A stretch of DNA of 64,000 bases from Oceanospirillum maris DSM 6286. GTDB lineage: Bacteria > Pseudomonadota > Gammaproteobacteria > Pseudomonadales > Halomonadaceae. The stretch spans positions 62,001 through 126,000 of the forward strand of contig NZ_AUGW01000013.1 in the NCBI RefSeq assembly GCF_000422865.1, written 5' to 3'. The notes under the pieces are model-generated. The model did no database searches. It saw only the letters and a program-made list of their open reading frames with translations, and was not told the origin of the DNA. Below are positions 52,350 through 61,197 of the stretch, in pieces. Numbering within the stretch: the first letter of the stretch is position 1; each line of letters begins with the position of its first letter. Both the position numbers and the translations under genes were made by a program.

Positions 52350-55300
52350 GTGCGGCACTTTACAATGGTAGTTCTGCTCGTACTCACGGTTAATATTTTT
52401 GCTGGCTTACTTGGTGTGCAGCTAGCGATTCCACCAGGTTATGCAACGGCAATTTGGCCGCCATCAGGGGTTGCCTTAGCATCCGTGCTTATCTGGCGTA
52501 CTCCAGGATTAGTCGGCGTCTGGTTCGCTTCTTTTTTTATCAATGTTATTAACCAACATGGCTTGCAGATCCCTGCCATTGAAGCATTAATTGCCCCGAC
52601 ATGGATTGCTAGCGCCTCTGCCTTACAGGCAATATTGGGGGCTTTTCTAATGCGCCGTTATATCGGCTACCCTACACGTCTTAATCGAGTTGGCGATATT
52701 TTACGCTTTCTTATCCTTGCTGGGCCGGTGAGCTGCTTGGTCAGTGCCACCCTAAGTGTTGGTTTCTTAATTTCCACCGGCGTTGTTGATGCTCAGGTCG
52801 CGGAGATTAACTGGCTCACGTGGTGGGTGGGCGATACCATTGGCGTGACTGTTTTTGCTCCATTAATGTTTTTGATGTTTGCCCTGCCGCGTCGTTACTG
52901 GAAAGCTCAGCGTTTTACTGTAGGGCTACCTTTGATCTTGGTGGTTATTTTCACAATATTAATGTACCGCCAAGGGCTAGATAAAGAGGAAGAAAGTCAG
53001 AGTGTTCGTTTTAAAGGACAAGCGAATGCCCTACAGCTAGCGATACAGGCAGAGCTGAATGCCCATATTAATCAGCTTTACAATCTACGGGGCTTTCTTT
53101 ATTCCAATTTGGAGACCTCTCCTGCTGACTTTAAACGCTTTGCCGAAGAGGTTCTGCAACGCCAAACCAGTCTGCAAGGCTTGTCATGGAATGTGTATCT
53201 GCACGACCACGAGCGAGAAAACTTTGAAGACAAAATGCGCCAAGTCTATAAAGGCGTGCCTTTTATGCTTCAGGAGCGGCATTCAATTTACGGCCTTGTG
53301 CGCTCAGAGCGGCGAGATAACTATGTCGTTGTTACTTTAATCGAGCCTTTTGATCTTAATCAGGCGGCTCTCGGCTTTGACGTTCTATCTAGTCCATTGC
53401 GCCGCCAAGCGTTAGAACAAGCGGTGAGAACTGGTCGTGCGAGTGCTACCTATCCGATTCGATTAGTGCAGGAGTTCGGTGAGCAGAAAGGCGCGCTAAT
53501 CTTCCTTCCTGGGTTTCATTCAAAGAGCACCCCAGAACAAGAAGGTGAGCGGCTTGATGCCCTGGCAGGCTATGTTGTTGCTGTCGTACGCATTGATGAT
53601 CTAATTAACAATGTTTTAGCGCGATACAATCTAAAGAAAAATGGACTTCGTCTTTACCCCAAAGGCAGCCCTGATCAGCTTTATTATACCTCTGGTGAAT
53701 TTGATACCAGTGAAAAGGGTATGCTGTATGACCAATCGGAAATTCGTGTAGGGTCAGGGGTTTGGATACTTGAGCAGGCAGCATCAAAACAAAATCTTGG
53801 TTATTCTTGGGGGCTTTATTTTGTTTTAACCGGCGGCTTTTTTATGACCTCTTTGATGGGGGGCTTCCTGTTGGTGCTGGCAGGGCGTTCATCTGATATC
53901 TCAAGGCAGGTACGTTTACGTACCAAAGAGCTGCAGAAAAGTAATGAGTTGCTCGCTGAATCCCAGCGCATTGCTCAAATGGGCAGTTGGGAGTGGGCTC
54001 ATAACGGCTTAGATCATCAATGGTCTGCTCAATTTTATGACTTGCTGGATCTTGATCCAGAGGAGCATAAAGCCAGTGAGCGCTTATTTTTAGAGCAGTT
54101 AGCACCGGAGCAGATGCCAGAGGTAGAGCGGGCGTTAGCGAGTGCTATTCGAGGGCAGCGTTTGGATATTGAATGTTGTTTACGGGTGCAAAATGATAAA
54201 CCTCAGCGCCACTTAGCGCTTAAGGGTGAGCGCGTTATTGTGAATCACCGAAACGGTGGGCAAAATCATTTCCTTTCTATTGTTGCGCGGGATATTACCG
54301 AACAGCAGTATGCGGCCCAAGAGCTTGAGCTGGCTGCGATCACCTTTGAAACCCATGAAGCCATTGTTATTACGGATCCTCAGACGGTGATTCAGCGTGT
54401 TAATAAAGCTTTTACTCGAATTACGGGGTACAGCAGCGATGAAGTTTTGGGTAAGAAGATTAACTTTCTAAAATCCGGTCGCCACGGTGATAATTTTTAT
54501 CGTGAGCTTTGGCAGTCCTTGGCATTAAAGGGCCACTGGCACGGTGAAATCTGGAATAAGCGTAAAGACGGCGTTATTTACCCTGAAATGGTGACGATCA
54601 CCGCCGTGGATACCTTAGGGCAAGGTCAACCTACGCACTATGTGGCTGCTTTTCTGGATATTACAGAGAAGAAGGCCAGTGAAGAGCGCATTCGTTATTT
54701 AGCGTACTACGACTCTATAACACAGCTGCCCAACCGGGATTTGTTTATGGAATCCCTGCGGCATCAATTAGCTCATTGTGAGCGCCATAACGGTTATACC
54801 GCTCTGCTGTTTATGGATCTTGATAACTTTAAGATGCTGAATGACTCCCTTGGTCATGATATTGGCGATGAACTGCTAAAAAGGGTTGCCGAACGATTAA
54901 CTGACGTACTGCGAGCGGAAGATATTTTCAGTCGATTTGGTGGCGATGAATTCCTCTTCCTGCTACCGGCCAACGACGAAACGCCAGAGCAGGTGATGGA
55001 TCAGGCTGCCCATGTCGCCGATCGAATCCTAAGCTCACTAGAAGAGCCGTTTGATCTTAAAGGTCATAACCATAAGGTAAGCGCGAGTATTGGTATTACG
55101 TATCTGCCTCAGCTAGATACTGAGGCGGAAGGTTATATTCAGCAGGCGGATACAGCCATGTATCGTGCAAAAAATGCTGGTAAAGCCGCTTTTGCTTTCT
55201 ATGAACCTCAAATGCAAATGGAGATTTTGAATCGATTAGAGCTTGAAAAGTCGATTCGAACGGCCTTAGAACAAGATCAATTTGTACTCTTTTACCAACC

Positions 55301-56009
55301 GCAGCATGATCAACACGGAGCGATGGTGGGTTGCGAAGCACTGGTGCGCTGGAATCATCCTGAGCGGGGTATTGTCGGGCCTATTGAATTTATTGGTGTG
55401 GCAGAAGAGAGCAGCCTTATTGTCGATTTAGGTCTGCAAGTTCTTGAGAAAGCGTGCCATCAAATGCAGCTCTGGCTAGGGACATCCATGGGCGACTGCG
55501 AAGTATCTATCAATATCAGCTCGCGGCATTTTGCTCATCCAGCATTTATTCAGCATATTGAATCGGCTCTGGAACGCTATCCCGCGATAAAGGGTAAGCT
55601 TTGGTTAGAAATCACCGAAGGCGTTTTCCTTAAATCGGGCGCTAATCTGGACGAAACTTTTAAGCAGTTGAAGAGGATGCAGATGCGCTGCTCGATTGAT
55701 GATTTTGGTACTGGGTATTCTTCTCTCGGGTATCTGAAGAATCTGGATATTGATCAGCTAAAAATTGCTCAAGAATTTGTACGGGACTTGGTGACAGATG
55801 AAAGAGATGCGCAGCTGGTTAAAGCTATTGTGCAGATGGGCATTAGTCTTGGTATTCATTTGGTGGCGGAAGGGGTAGAAACTCAAGCTCAGTATGACTT
55901 CTTGCAAGAGTTGGGCTGCCCTTGTTATCAAGGTTACTTATTTGCACGGCCTATGCCCGCTGATGAGTTATTAGATTATCAGCAGAAGCTGCTTTTAGAG
56001 CGATCCTAG
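52350..56009 (+). CDS. MASE1-CHASE-PAS-PAS-GGDEF-EAL cyclic-di-GMP enzyme
   Basis: The protein has 1219 residues. A MASE1 membrane sensor (about 1-210, with IPPGYATAIWPPSGVALA) is followed by an extracytoplasmic CHASE domain (about 215-470), another helix (about 490-512), two PAS domains (about 535-650 and 655-785), GGDEF and EAL. GGDEF is intact at 864-868, with an inhibitory RxxD site at 855-858. EAL is intact at 996-998, with DDFGTGYSSL and AEGVETQAQ. Both diguanylate cyclase and phosphodiesterase activities are possible, so net output cannot be read from sequence. Start is GTG after AAGGAATCTCT. Stand-alone gene. Confidence 0.94.
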   Translation: MRHFTMVVLLVLTVNIFAGLLGVQLAIPPGYATAIWPPSGVALASVLIWRTPGLVGVWFASFFINVINQHGLQIPAIEALIAPTWIASASALQAILGAFLMRRYIGYPTRLNRVGDILRFLILAGPVSCLVSATLSVGFLISTGVVDAQVAEINWLTWWVGDTIGVTVFAPLMFLMFALPRRYWKAQRFTVGLPLILVVIFTILMYRQGLDKEEESQSVRFKGQANALQLAIQAELNAHINQLYNLRGFLYSNLETSPADFKRFAEEVLQRQTSLQGLSWNVYLHDHERENFEDKMRQVYKGVPFMLQERHSIYGLVRSERRDNYVVVTLIEPFDLNQAALGFDVLSSPLRRQALEQAVRTGRASATYPIRLVQEFGEQKGALIFLPGFHSKSTPEQEGERLDALAGYVVAVVRIDDLINNVLARYNLKKNGLRLYPKGSPDQLYYTSGEFDTSEKGMLYDQSEIRVGSGVWILEQAASKQNLGYSWGLYFVLTGGFFMTSLMGGFLLVLAGRSSDISRQVRLRTKELQKSNELLAESQRIAQMGSWEWAHNGLDHQWSAQFYDLLDLDPEEHKASERLFLEQLAPEQMPEVERALASAIRGQRLDIECCLRVQNDKPQRHLALKGERVIVNHRNGGQNHFLSIVARDITEQQYAAQELELAAITFETHEAIVITDPQTVIQRVNKAFTRITGYSSDEVLGKKINFLKSGRHGDNFYRELWQSLALKGHWHGEIWNKRKDGVIYPEMVTITAVDTLGQGQPTHYVAAFLDITEKKASEERIRYLAYYDSITQLPNRDLFMESLRHQLAHCERHNGYTALLFMDLDNFKMLNDSLGHDIGDELLKRVAERLTDVLRAEDIFSRFGGDEFLFLLPANDETPEQVMDQAAHVADRILSSLEEPFDLKGHNHKVSASIGITYLPQLDTEAEGYIQQADTAMYRAKNAGKAAFAFYEPQMQMEILNRLELEKSIRTALEQDQFVLFYQPQHDQHGAMVGCEALVRWNHPERGIVGPIEFIGVAEESSLIVDLGLQVLEKACHQMQLWLGTSMGDCEVSINISSRHFAHPAFIQHIESALERYPAIKGKLWLEITEGVFLKSGANLDETFKQLKRMQMRCSIDDFGTGYSSLGYLKNLDIDQLKIAQEFVRDLVTDERDAQLVKAIVQMGISLGIHLVAEGVETQAQYDFLQELGCPCYQGYLFARPMPADELLDYQQKLLLERS

Positions 56010-56026
56010 GGCTATAAATCATGTGA

Positions 56027-56677
56027 TCAGGCGCGGTAAATGCCCTGATCACTTGCCACGGCCTGCAAAGGAATATCCCAATTAGCCGTAGGTAGAGCAT
56101 CGACTTTTTGGCATTCGTGGGCTAAGCCGATAAGGGTTGGTTTGCTAAACAAACGATGCTGAGTAAAGGCAAATGTTCGATCATAAAACCCTCCTCCCAT
56201 TCCCATGCGTCCGCCCTGTTCGTCAAATGCGACCAGTGGAAATAGCACCAGATCCAAATCTTTAGGGTGGCAGCGATTGCGTTGTTTATCCGCAAAGGCT
56301 CTTAATTTGGGTTCAGGTATACCAAAACGATTACGAGTCATCGGTGTATTGCTGTCGTAGCGTACAAACCAAAGCCTGTTTTCTACCAGTGGCTGTAATA
56401 CGGGGAGAAAACAAGTTTTTCCCATCTTTTTAGCTTGCTCAATCAGTAGGCTTGGGTCAATTTCCCCATCATTTGGCAAATATAGGGCAATACGCTTTGC
56501 TCGCAGAAACTCTGGCATGCTCAATAGTTGGTTTTTTAGGCTAACAGCGGCTCTTTTTTGCTCAAGGGGCGTTAAAGCTCTGCGGCGTTGGCGCATCTGC
56601 CGACGCAGCTGTATTCGGTTGAGTGCCAAGGGTTGAGAATGTGGCTGTGATTGAGAGTATGACTGAGAATGCTGCAT
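56027..56677 (-). CDS. ygfA: 5-formyltetrahydrofolate cyclo-ligase
   Basis: The protein has 216 residues. RRQMRQRRRALTPLEQ at the N-terminus, YLPNDGEIDPSLL, and GGRMGMGGGFYDRTFAF (phosphate-binding glycine-rich loop) define the family. It converts 5-formyl-THF to methenyl-THF. It lies just downstream of the 6S RNA gene, the conserved ssrS-ygfA arrangement. A Ser/Gln/His-rich repeat (SQSYSQSQPHSQ) opens the protein; an internal start near residue 18 is possible. Confidence 0.93.
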   Translation of the reverse strand: MQHSQSYSQSQPHSQPLALNRIQLRRQMRQRRRALTPLEQKRAAVSLKNQLLSMPEFLRAKRIALYLPNDGEIDPSLLIEQAKKMGKTCFLPVLQPLVENRLWFVRYDSNTPMTRNRFGIPEPKLRAFADKQRNRCHPKDLDLVLFPLVAFDEQGGRMGMGGGFYDRTFAFTQHRLFSKPTLIGLAHECQKVDALPTANWDIPLQAVASDQGIYRA

Positions 56678-56704
56678 AAGGTGGTAATGATACCGGTAGA
56701 ATTA

Positions 56705-56882
56705 AAATTCCCAGAGTGCCGCTGCTGTCGTTGCCCTTGAACCAAACGGTTCAAGGTGGGTAATCATCGAAGTGCCTAAGGCTTTCCGTCGCGCGGACAT
56801 GCACACGGGCACTCACGGATGATTCCCTGGGTTCGTAATTAGGCTCGAGGACGTTGACAGCTGGCGCACACCCCAGGAATTA
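56705..56882 (-). ncRNA. ssrS: 6S RNA
   Basis: About 178 bases on the minus strand between zapA and ygfA. The 5' end (AATTCCTGGGGTGTGCGCC) pairs with the 3' end (CACTCTGGGAATT), and the conserved 3' part CACCTTGAACC-(loop)-GGTTCAAGGG is present, as in E. coli and Pseudomonas 6S RNA. A central GTGTGCATGTCCGCGCGACGG-like region followed by AAAGCCTTA matches the family. It sequesters sigma-70 RNA polymerase in stationary phase. Ends are estimated to within a few bases. Confidence 0.92.
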
Positions 56883-56889
56883 GAAAACG

Positions 56890-56895
56890 AGTATA
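56890..56895 (-). promoter_or_regulatory. -10 box of the 6S RNA gene
   Basis: TATACT on the minus strand, 7-8 bases before the inferred 6S 5' end. The -35 position at 17 bases reads CTGATT, a weak match. Confidence 0.65.
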
Positions 56896-56914
56896 ACGGA
56901 TATTCTATAAAAAA

Positions 56915-57238
56915 TCAGGCTGCATCGCTATTCGGTTCGTCTTGACGCAGGGCTTTAATAGCCGTTGATAATTTTTCATTAATTCGCTTCACTTGCTCGC
57001 TGGAATCCGTGTCGTCTTTGTCATTATGCAGCATTTCATAGGCGATATTTAACGCCGCCATTATGGCGATACGTTCCGTGCCTATTACTTTGCCGCTGTC
57101 ACGAATTTCGCGCATTTTACGGTCAAGATACTTGGCAGAATTAATCAGATCACTCTGTTTTTCTTCTGGGCAGCCAACCACATAGCTGCGTTCAAGGATT
57201 TTTACTTCAATGGTTTGACTGCTCTGTATTTCACTCAT
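56915..57238 (-). CDS. zapA: Cell division protein ZapA
   Basis: The protein has 107 residues. TIEVKILERSYVVGCPEEKQSDLINSAKYLDRKM is the ZapA globular head, and the C-terminal half is a coiled coil. It bundles FtsZ filaments at midcell. It overlaps the upstream TIGR02449 gene by eight bases and is followed by 6S RNA, the conserved order. Confidence 0.95.
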   Translation of the reverse strand: MSEIQSSQTIEVKILERSYVVGCPEEKQSDLINSAKYLDRKMREIRDSGKVIGTERIAIMAALNIAYEMLHNDKDDTDSSEQVKRINEKLSTAIKALRQDEPNSDAA

Positions 57239-57443
57239 CTTGAGGCTCCGATGGGCCTAAGCAGGTTAAAAGATAACTGACCTTTTCATCCGTGGCTTCA
57301 CGCTGCTGCGTTAAGGAGTCTAGTTCTGTGGTTTGTTGGTGCAAACACTTTTTCAAAGCTTCATTCTCTTTGCGTAAATCTACGCAAACCAGAAGTAGCT
57401 CATGTATTTGTTTTTCCACCTGATCTAAATCATCAGTGTCCAT
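57231..57443 (-). CDS. TIGR02449 family coiled-coil protein (ZapB-like)
   Basis: 70 residues from ATG 57443; the frame is open further upstream to 57602, but that part lacks coiled-coil character and overlaps the divergent control region. The heptad pattern through VEKQIHELLLVCVDLRKENEALK and the position directly before zapA match the TIGR02449 family. Probably a small cell-division accessory protein; role inferred from neighbours. The ribosome binding site is weak. Confidence 0.78.
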   Translation of the reverse strand: MDTDDLDQVEKQIHELLLVCVDLRKENEALKKCLHQQTTELDSLTQQREATDEKVSYLLTCLGPSEPQDE

Positions 57444-57626
57444 AAATTTATCTTTAGCTAAGGATACTCGTACTATAGAACTGAGATTGTAACCGGTCAA
57501 TTCATGCGAATGAATACTAACACCCTGACAAATGAGATTTTTCTGTTCAAAATAGCGAACAAAGTAAGGATTTCTTACCCCATTCATTGATTTGGCAGGC
57601 ATCCTGCCCGATTAAAGGTGCTAACT

Positions 57627-58223
57627 ATGACAGATAATCAGCAACAAACCGACATTCAGCAGCCAATTTTTTCTCAAATTAGTGATCTTTTTTTACGGAA
57701 TGGCTGCTTGCATGCTCCGGCAGAGCTTCATGGAGATCTTTGCGGTCAACTTTGTGCGGATCAGAAGCCCGATGTTGATACTTGGTTGCGTCAGGCAATG
57801 CAGTTTATGGAGGTCTCTGCATTAGATGATGATATCTCTAAAGTAGAACTGGTAGAGCTGCTAGAGCAGACCGAAATGGGCATTAAAGATCGAGGCCTTG
57901 GCTTTAAATTATTAATTGCTGATGATGACTTTTCTTTGAATGAGCGTATGCAAACACTGTTGGAGTGGTGTGAAGGCTTTTTATCCGCCTTGGCAGATAA
58001 TACGCCGTTTAATGAAGGCAGCCTATCAGAGGAATTAAAAGATGCCTTGAAAGATTTAGAGCAGATCGCAGAGATAAGCGAAAGCTTAGAAGATGATGAG
58101 CATAACGAGCAAGACTTTTTCTCCATTAGCGAATATGTGCGAATGACCGCGATGATGCTGTATGCGGAGTGTCATTTTGGCGGATCTCCGGTTGATGATG
58201 AAGCCGCTGAGAACCTTCAGTAA
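57627..58223 (+). CDS. ygfB: UPF0149 (YgfB/YecA) family protein
   Basis: 198 residues from ATG 57627, with AAAGG eight bases upstream (a GTG three codons earlier is in frame). HAPAELHGDLCGQLC, the WCEGFLSAL motif and EYVRMTAMMLYAECH are the YgfB hallmarks. Soluble helical protein; in Pseudomonas YgfB was linked to control of a beta-lactamase regulator, but general function is unclear. Divergent from zapA and upstream of pepP, the usual order. Confidence 0.92.
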   Translation: MTDNQQQTDIQQPIFSQISDLFLRNGCLHAPAELHGDLCGQLCADQKPDVDTWLRQAMQFMEVSALDDDISKVELVELLEQTEMGIKDRGLGFKLLIADDDFSLNERMQTLLEWCEGFLSALADNTPFNEGSLSEELKDALKDLEQIAEISESLEDDEHNEQDFFSISEYVRMTAMMLYAECHFGGSPVDDEAAENLQ

Positions 58224-58340
58224 AATGCAAGTTAGCGAAAGCTCTGCTTTGAGTGGAACACGACGTACTCACTGAGATTTTTAATCTATTTTGGAAACAA
58301 AGCCAGCGGCTAACGGTGGCTTTTGAATATTGGAGCCTTT

Positions 58341-59732
58341 ATGACGCATGCAAATCAACAGAAGAGTCGAGCCGAGCAAAATTTGATAAACCGCAACATC
58401 AAGATACCTCAGTCAGAGTATGATTTGCGGCGGCAACGTTTAGTCGATCAGTTACCGGAAGGCTCTGTGGTGATATTGCCTGGAGCTGTCATACGTTATC
58501 GCAATAATGATGCGGATTATGCTTTTCGTCAGGATAGTGATTTTTACTACCTGACTGGATTTGCTGAAGAAGAGGCGTGGCTGGTGCTCACCTCTGGGCG
58601 TAAAGGCGCCGATAGTCATCTGTTCTGCTTGCCTAAAGATCGAGCACAGGAAACATGGACAGGTTTTCGCGTCGGGCAAGAGCAGGCTATTGCTGAGTAC
58701 AACATGAGTTGCGCTTACACGCTGGATCAGTTGGACAACCGCTTACCAGAGTTAATCGATGGGGCGCAGCATCTTTTTTACCCTATGCAGGGTGACGATG
58801 CATTAAGCCGAAGAATACAGGACTGGTGCCAGCAGTTACGACAAAAAGCCCGTTCAGGTGCGGTGGCTCCAGAGCAGCACCATAACGTGTTGCCGCTGAT
58901 ACATGAGCTGCGTTTGATTAAAAGCGATGCCGAGCTAGTCATTATGCGTCACGCTGCAGAGATCTCCGCTGAGGCCCATTGCAAGGCGATGCAGGTCTGT
59001 GAACCAGAGATGATGGAGTATCAGTTAGAGGCAGAGTATCTATACCACTTTATGCGCTCCGGTAGTCGTGCTCCGGCGTATAACACTATTGTGGGCGGTG
59101 GAGCCAATGGCTGCGTGTTGCATTATGTGGAAAATAATCAGCCATTAAATGCCGGTGATCTGGTATTGATTGATGCCGGTTGCGAGTTGCAACATTATGC
59201 CGCTGATATTACGCGTACTTTTCCTGTTTCCGGTCGTTTCAGCCCAGAGCAGAGTGCCTTATATCAAGTGGTATTAGAGGCGCAATATGCGGCTATTGAT
59301 CAGGTGCAAGTCGGTTTAGATTGTCATGCACCGCACCGAGCAGCGTTAAATGTGCTTTGCCAAGGCCTGCTGGATCTGGGGTTGCTTGGTGGAACCTTAG
59401 ATGAGGTGGTTGAGAGCGAAAGCTATCGCCGATTCTATATGCATGGCACCAGCCATTGGTTAGGTCTTGATGTGCATGATGCTGGGCGCTACAAAATAGA
59501 AGGGCAGTCACGGCCATTGCAGGTAGGAATGGTACTTACAATAGAGCCAGGGCTGTATATCGCGCCGGATGATGACAGCGTTGATGTTTGCTGGCGCGGT
59601 ATAGGTATTCGTATAGAAGATAATGTGATTGTTACCGAGCAGGGCCCAGAGGTGATAACCACCGGCGTGCCAAAAAATATTGCAGAAATTGAAGCACTAA
59701 TGGCTGGTGAAGGTATCGCTATTAGCGCGTAG
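58341..59732 (+). CDS. pepP: Xaa-Pro aminopeptidase
   Basis: 463 residues from ATG 58341, which has TTGGAG six bases upstream (a TTG six codons earlier is in frame). The dimanganese site of the pita-bread fold is complete: Asp in LIDAGCEL, Asp in YAADITRTF, His in HGTSHWLGLDVHD, Glu in LTIEPGLYI and Glu in GIRIEDNV. It removes N-terminal residues ahead of proline. First of pepP-ubiH-ubiI. Confidence 0.95.
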   Translation: MTHANQQKSRAEQNLINRNIKIPQSEYDLRRQRLVDQLPEGSVVILPGAVIRYRNNDADYAFRQDSDFYYLTGFAEEEAWLVLTSGRKGADSHLFCLPKDRAQETWTGFRVGQEQAIAEYNMSCAYTLDQLDNRLPELIDGAQHLFYPMQGDDALSRRIQDWCQQLRQKARSGAVAPEQHHNVLPLIHELRLIKSDAELVIMRHAAEISAEAHCKAMQVCEPEMMEYQLEAEYLYHFMRSGSRAPAYNTIVGGGANGCVLHYVENNQPLNAGDLVLIDAGCELQHYAADITRTFPVSGRFSPEQSALYQVVLEAQYAAIDQVQVGLDCHAPHRAALNVLCQGLLDLGLLGGTLDEVVESESYRRFYMHGTSHWLGLDVHDAGRYKIEGQSRPLQVGMVLTIEPGLYIAPDDDSVDVCWRGIGIRIEDNVIVTEQGPEVITTGVPKNIAEIEALMAGEGIAISA

Positions 59733-59769
59733 TCGACAGACGAGAATTGATTTTAACGGGAGTATTTCA

Positions 59770-61197
59770 GTGACGACAGCCCCTTTGGCTAGAGCAGAAT
59801 CGACTAACTCAACCACAGAAGAAGACACGCCAATCTCTGCTTATGATATTGCTATTATTGGTGGTGGCTTAGTAGGTGCCAGTCTTGCCTGCGCACTGGA
59901 AGGCTTTGCTAAAGAGCACAACTGGTCGATTGCAGTGATTGAGGCGGTTGATGTGCCCGATGATGTTCATGTAGCCGACTCTCAAGCTGGCGCGTTTCAA
60001 ACCAGCCAAACCAGTGCTTTTCAAACCAGTTATGATGCCCGTTCTACGGCTTTATCTTGGGGCTCCCGTCATATTTATGAGCAGATCGGCCTTTGGTCGT
60101 ATTTGGCTCCCTATGTCGCCCCGATTAAAAAGATCCATGTGTCAGATAAAGGCCATCTTGGTGCGACTCGGTTGGATCACAGAGATCATTATGTGGAAGC
60201 CTTAGGCTATGTTGCTCCCAATGTTGCTCTTGGCCGAACACTCTTGGCCGGTGTTAAAAAAGCACCCCATGTTAGCTGGCTCTGTCCGTTTAAAGTCACG
60301 GATTTTTCTGTAAAAGCGGAACGTCATCAACTGACGTTAAGCAACGCCGCCGGTGGGCAGCAGGTGATCGAAGCCAGCCTGGTTGTACTTGCCGATGGTG
60401 GTCAATCCGGCCTAAAACAGCAATTACAAATCAAAGATACCGTGCGCCCTTATGACCAGCATGCTGTGGTATGTAATCTTACCATGAGCCAACCCCATGA
60501 AGGCTGGGCTTATGAGCGCTTTACCGCTGATGGGCCTATGGCATGGCTGCCATTGCCAGAGCCAAATAATATTGCCCTTGTTTGGACGGTGCCTACGGAG
60601 CAAATTGATGAGATTAGCGCCCTAGATGATGAGGACTTTAAGCAAAAGTTATTACAGCTGTTTGGCTTTCGCTTGGGGGATATCGAACGGGTTGGCGAGC
60701 GTTACCAGTACCCGCTTACCTTAGTACGTGCCACCGAACAGGTACGCCCCGGCTTAGCAGTGCTGGGTAATGCCGCTCACTATATGCACCCTGTTGCAGG
60801 TCAAGGCTATAACCTAGCGTTAAGAGGCGTAGCCGAGCTGGCCGGTGTTTTACACCAAGCCGCAGAACAGGGAGAAAAATTAGGTGATTTAAGCGTGTTG
60901 CAGCGTTATCAGCAGCGACGACGACAGGATCAAGACGCGGTTATTGGCTTTAGTGATGGCTTGATTCGCCTGTTTGCCAATAACAATCCAGTATTGGGGC
61001 ATTTTCGTGCTGGTGGCTTAATGTTGCTTGATCGATTTAAGCCTGCTAAGCGATGGTTTGCCCGTCAGGCAATGGGCATTGGCGGATCGTCTGTACGTTT
61101 AAGAGCGCTAGCTAGCAACCAAGACGTGGTCAAGCCGTACAAACAACACCGTATAACAGAGCAGCAGGTTCTAGCAAAAGCAGGTGAGCAGGTATGA
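59770..61197 (+). CDS. ubiH: 2-octaprenyl-6-methoxyphenol hydroxylase UbiH
   Basis: 475 residues from GTG 59770, with GGGAG seven bases upstream; an open frame back to 59707 overlaps pepP. FAD motif YDIAIIGGGLVGASLACAL, the DG motif in VVLADGGQSGLKQQL, and GNAAHYMHPVAGQGYNLALR, where the GN (not GD) form is typical of UbiH. It hydroxylates the ubiquinone ring precursor. A short AFQTSQTSAFQTS repeat (residues 75-87) lies in a surface loop. It overlaps the next gene (ATGA). Confidence 0.92.
   Translation: MTTAPLARAESTNSTTEEDTPISAYDIAIIGGGLVGASLACALEGFAKEHNWSIAVIEAVDVPDDVHVADSQAGAFQTSQTSAFQTSYDARSTALSWGSRHIYEQIGLWSYLAPYVAPIKKIHVSDKGHLGATRLDHRDHYVEALGYVAPNVALGRTLLAGVKKAPHVSWLCPFKVTDFSVKAERHQLTLSNAAGGQQVIEASLVVLADGGQSGLKQQLQIKDTVRPYDQHAVVCNLTMSQPHEGWAYERFTADGPMAWLPLPEPNNIALVWTVPTEQIDEISALDDEDFKQKLLQLFGFRLGDIERVGERYQYPLTLVRATEQVRPGLAVLGNAAHYMHPVAGQGYNLALRGVAELAGVLHQAAEQGEKLGDLSVLQRYQQRRRQDQDAVIGFSDGLIRLFANNNPVLGHFRAGGLMLLDRFKPAKRWFARQAMGIGGSSVRLRALASNQDVVKPYKQHRITEQQVLAKAGEQV
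59992..60030. repeat. 24-nt partial tandem duplication inside ubiH
   Basis: GCGTTTCAAACCAG at 59992 recurs as GCTTTTCAAACCAG at 60016, 24 bases later, in frame. Confidence 0.75.

Noticed and set aside
56023..56052. Inverted repeat GTGATCAGG/CCTGATCAC at the end of ygfA as terminator
   Set aside because: Lies partly within ygfA and lacks T-runs on both sides.
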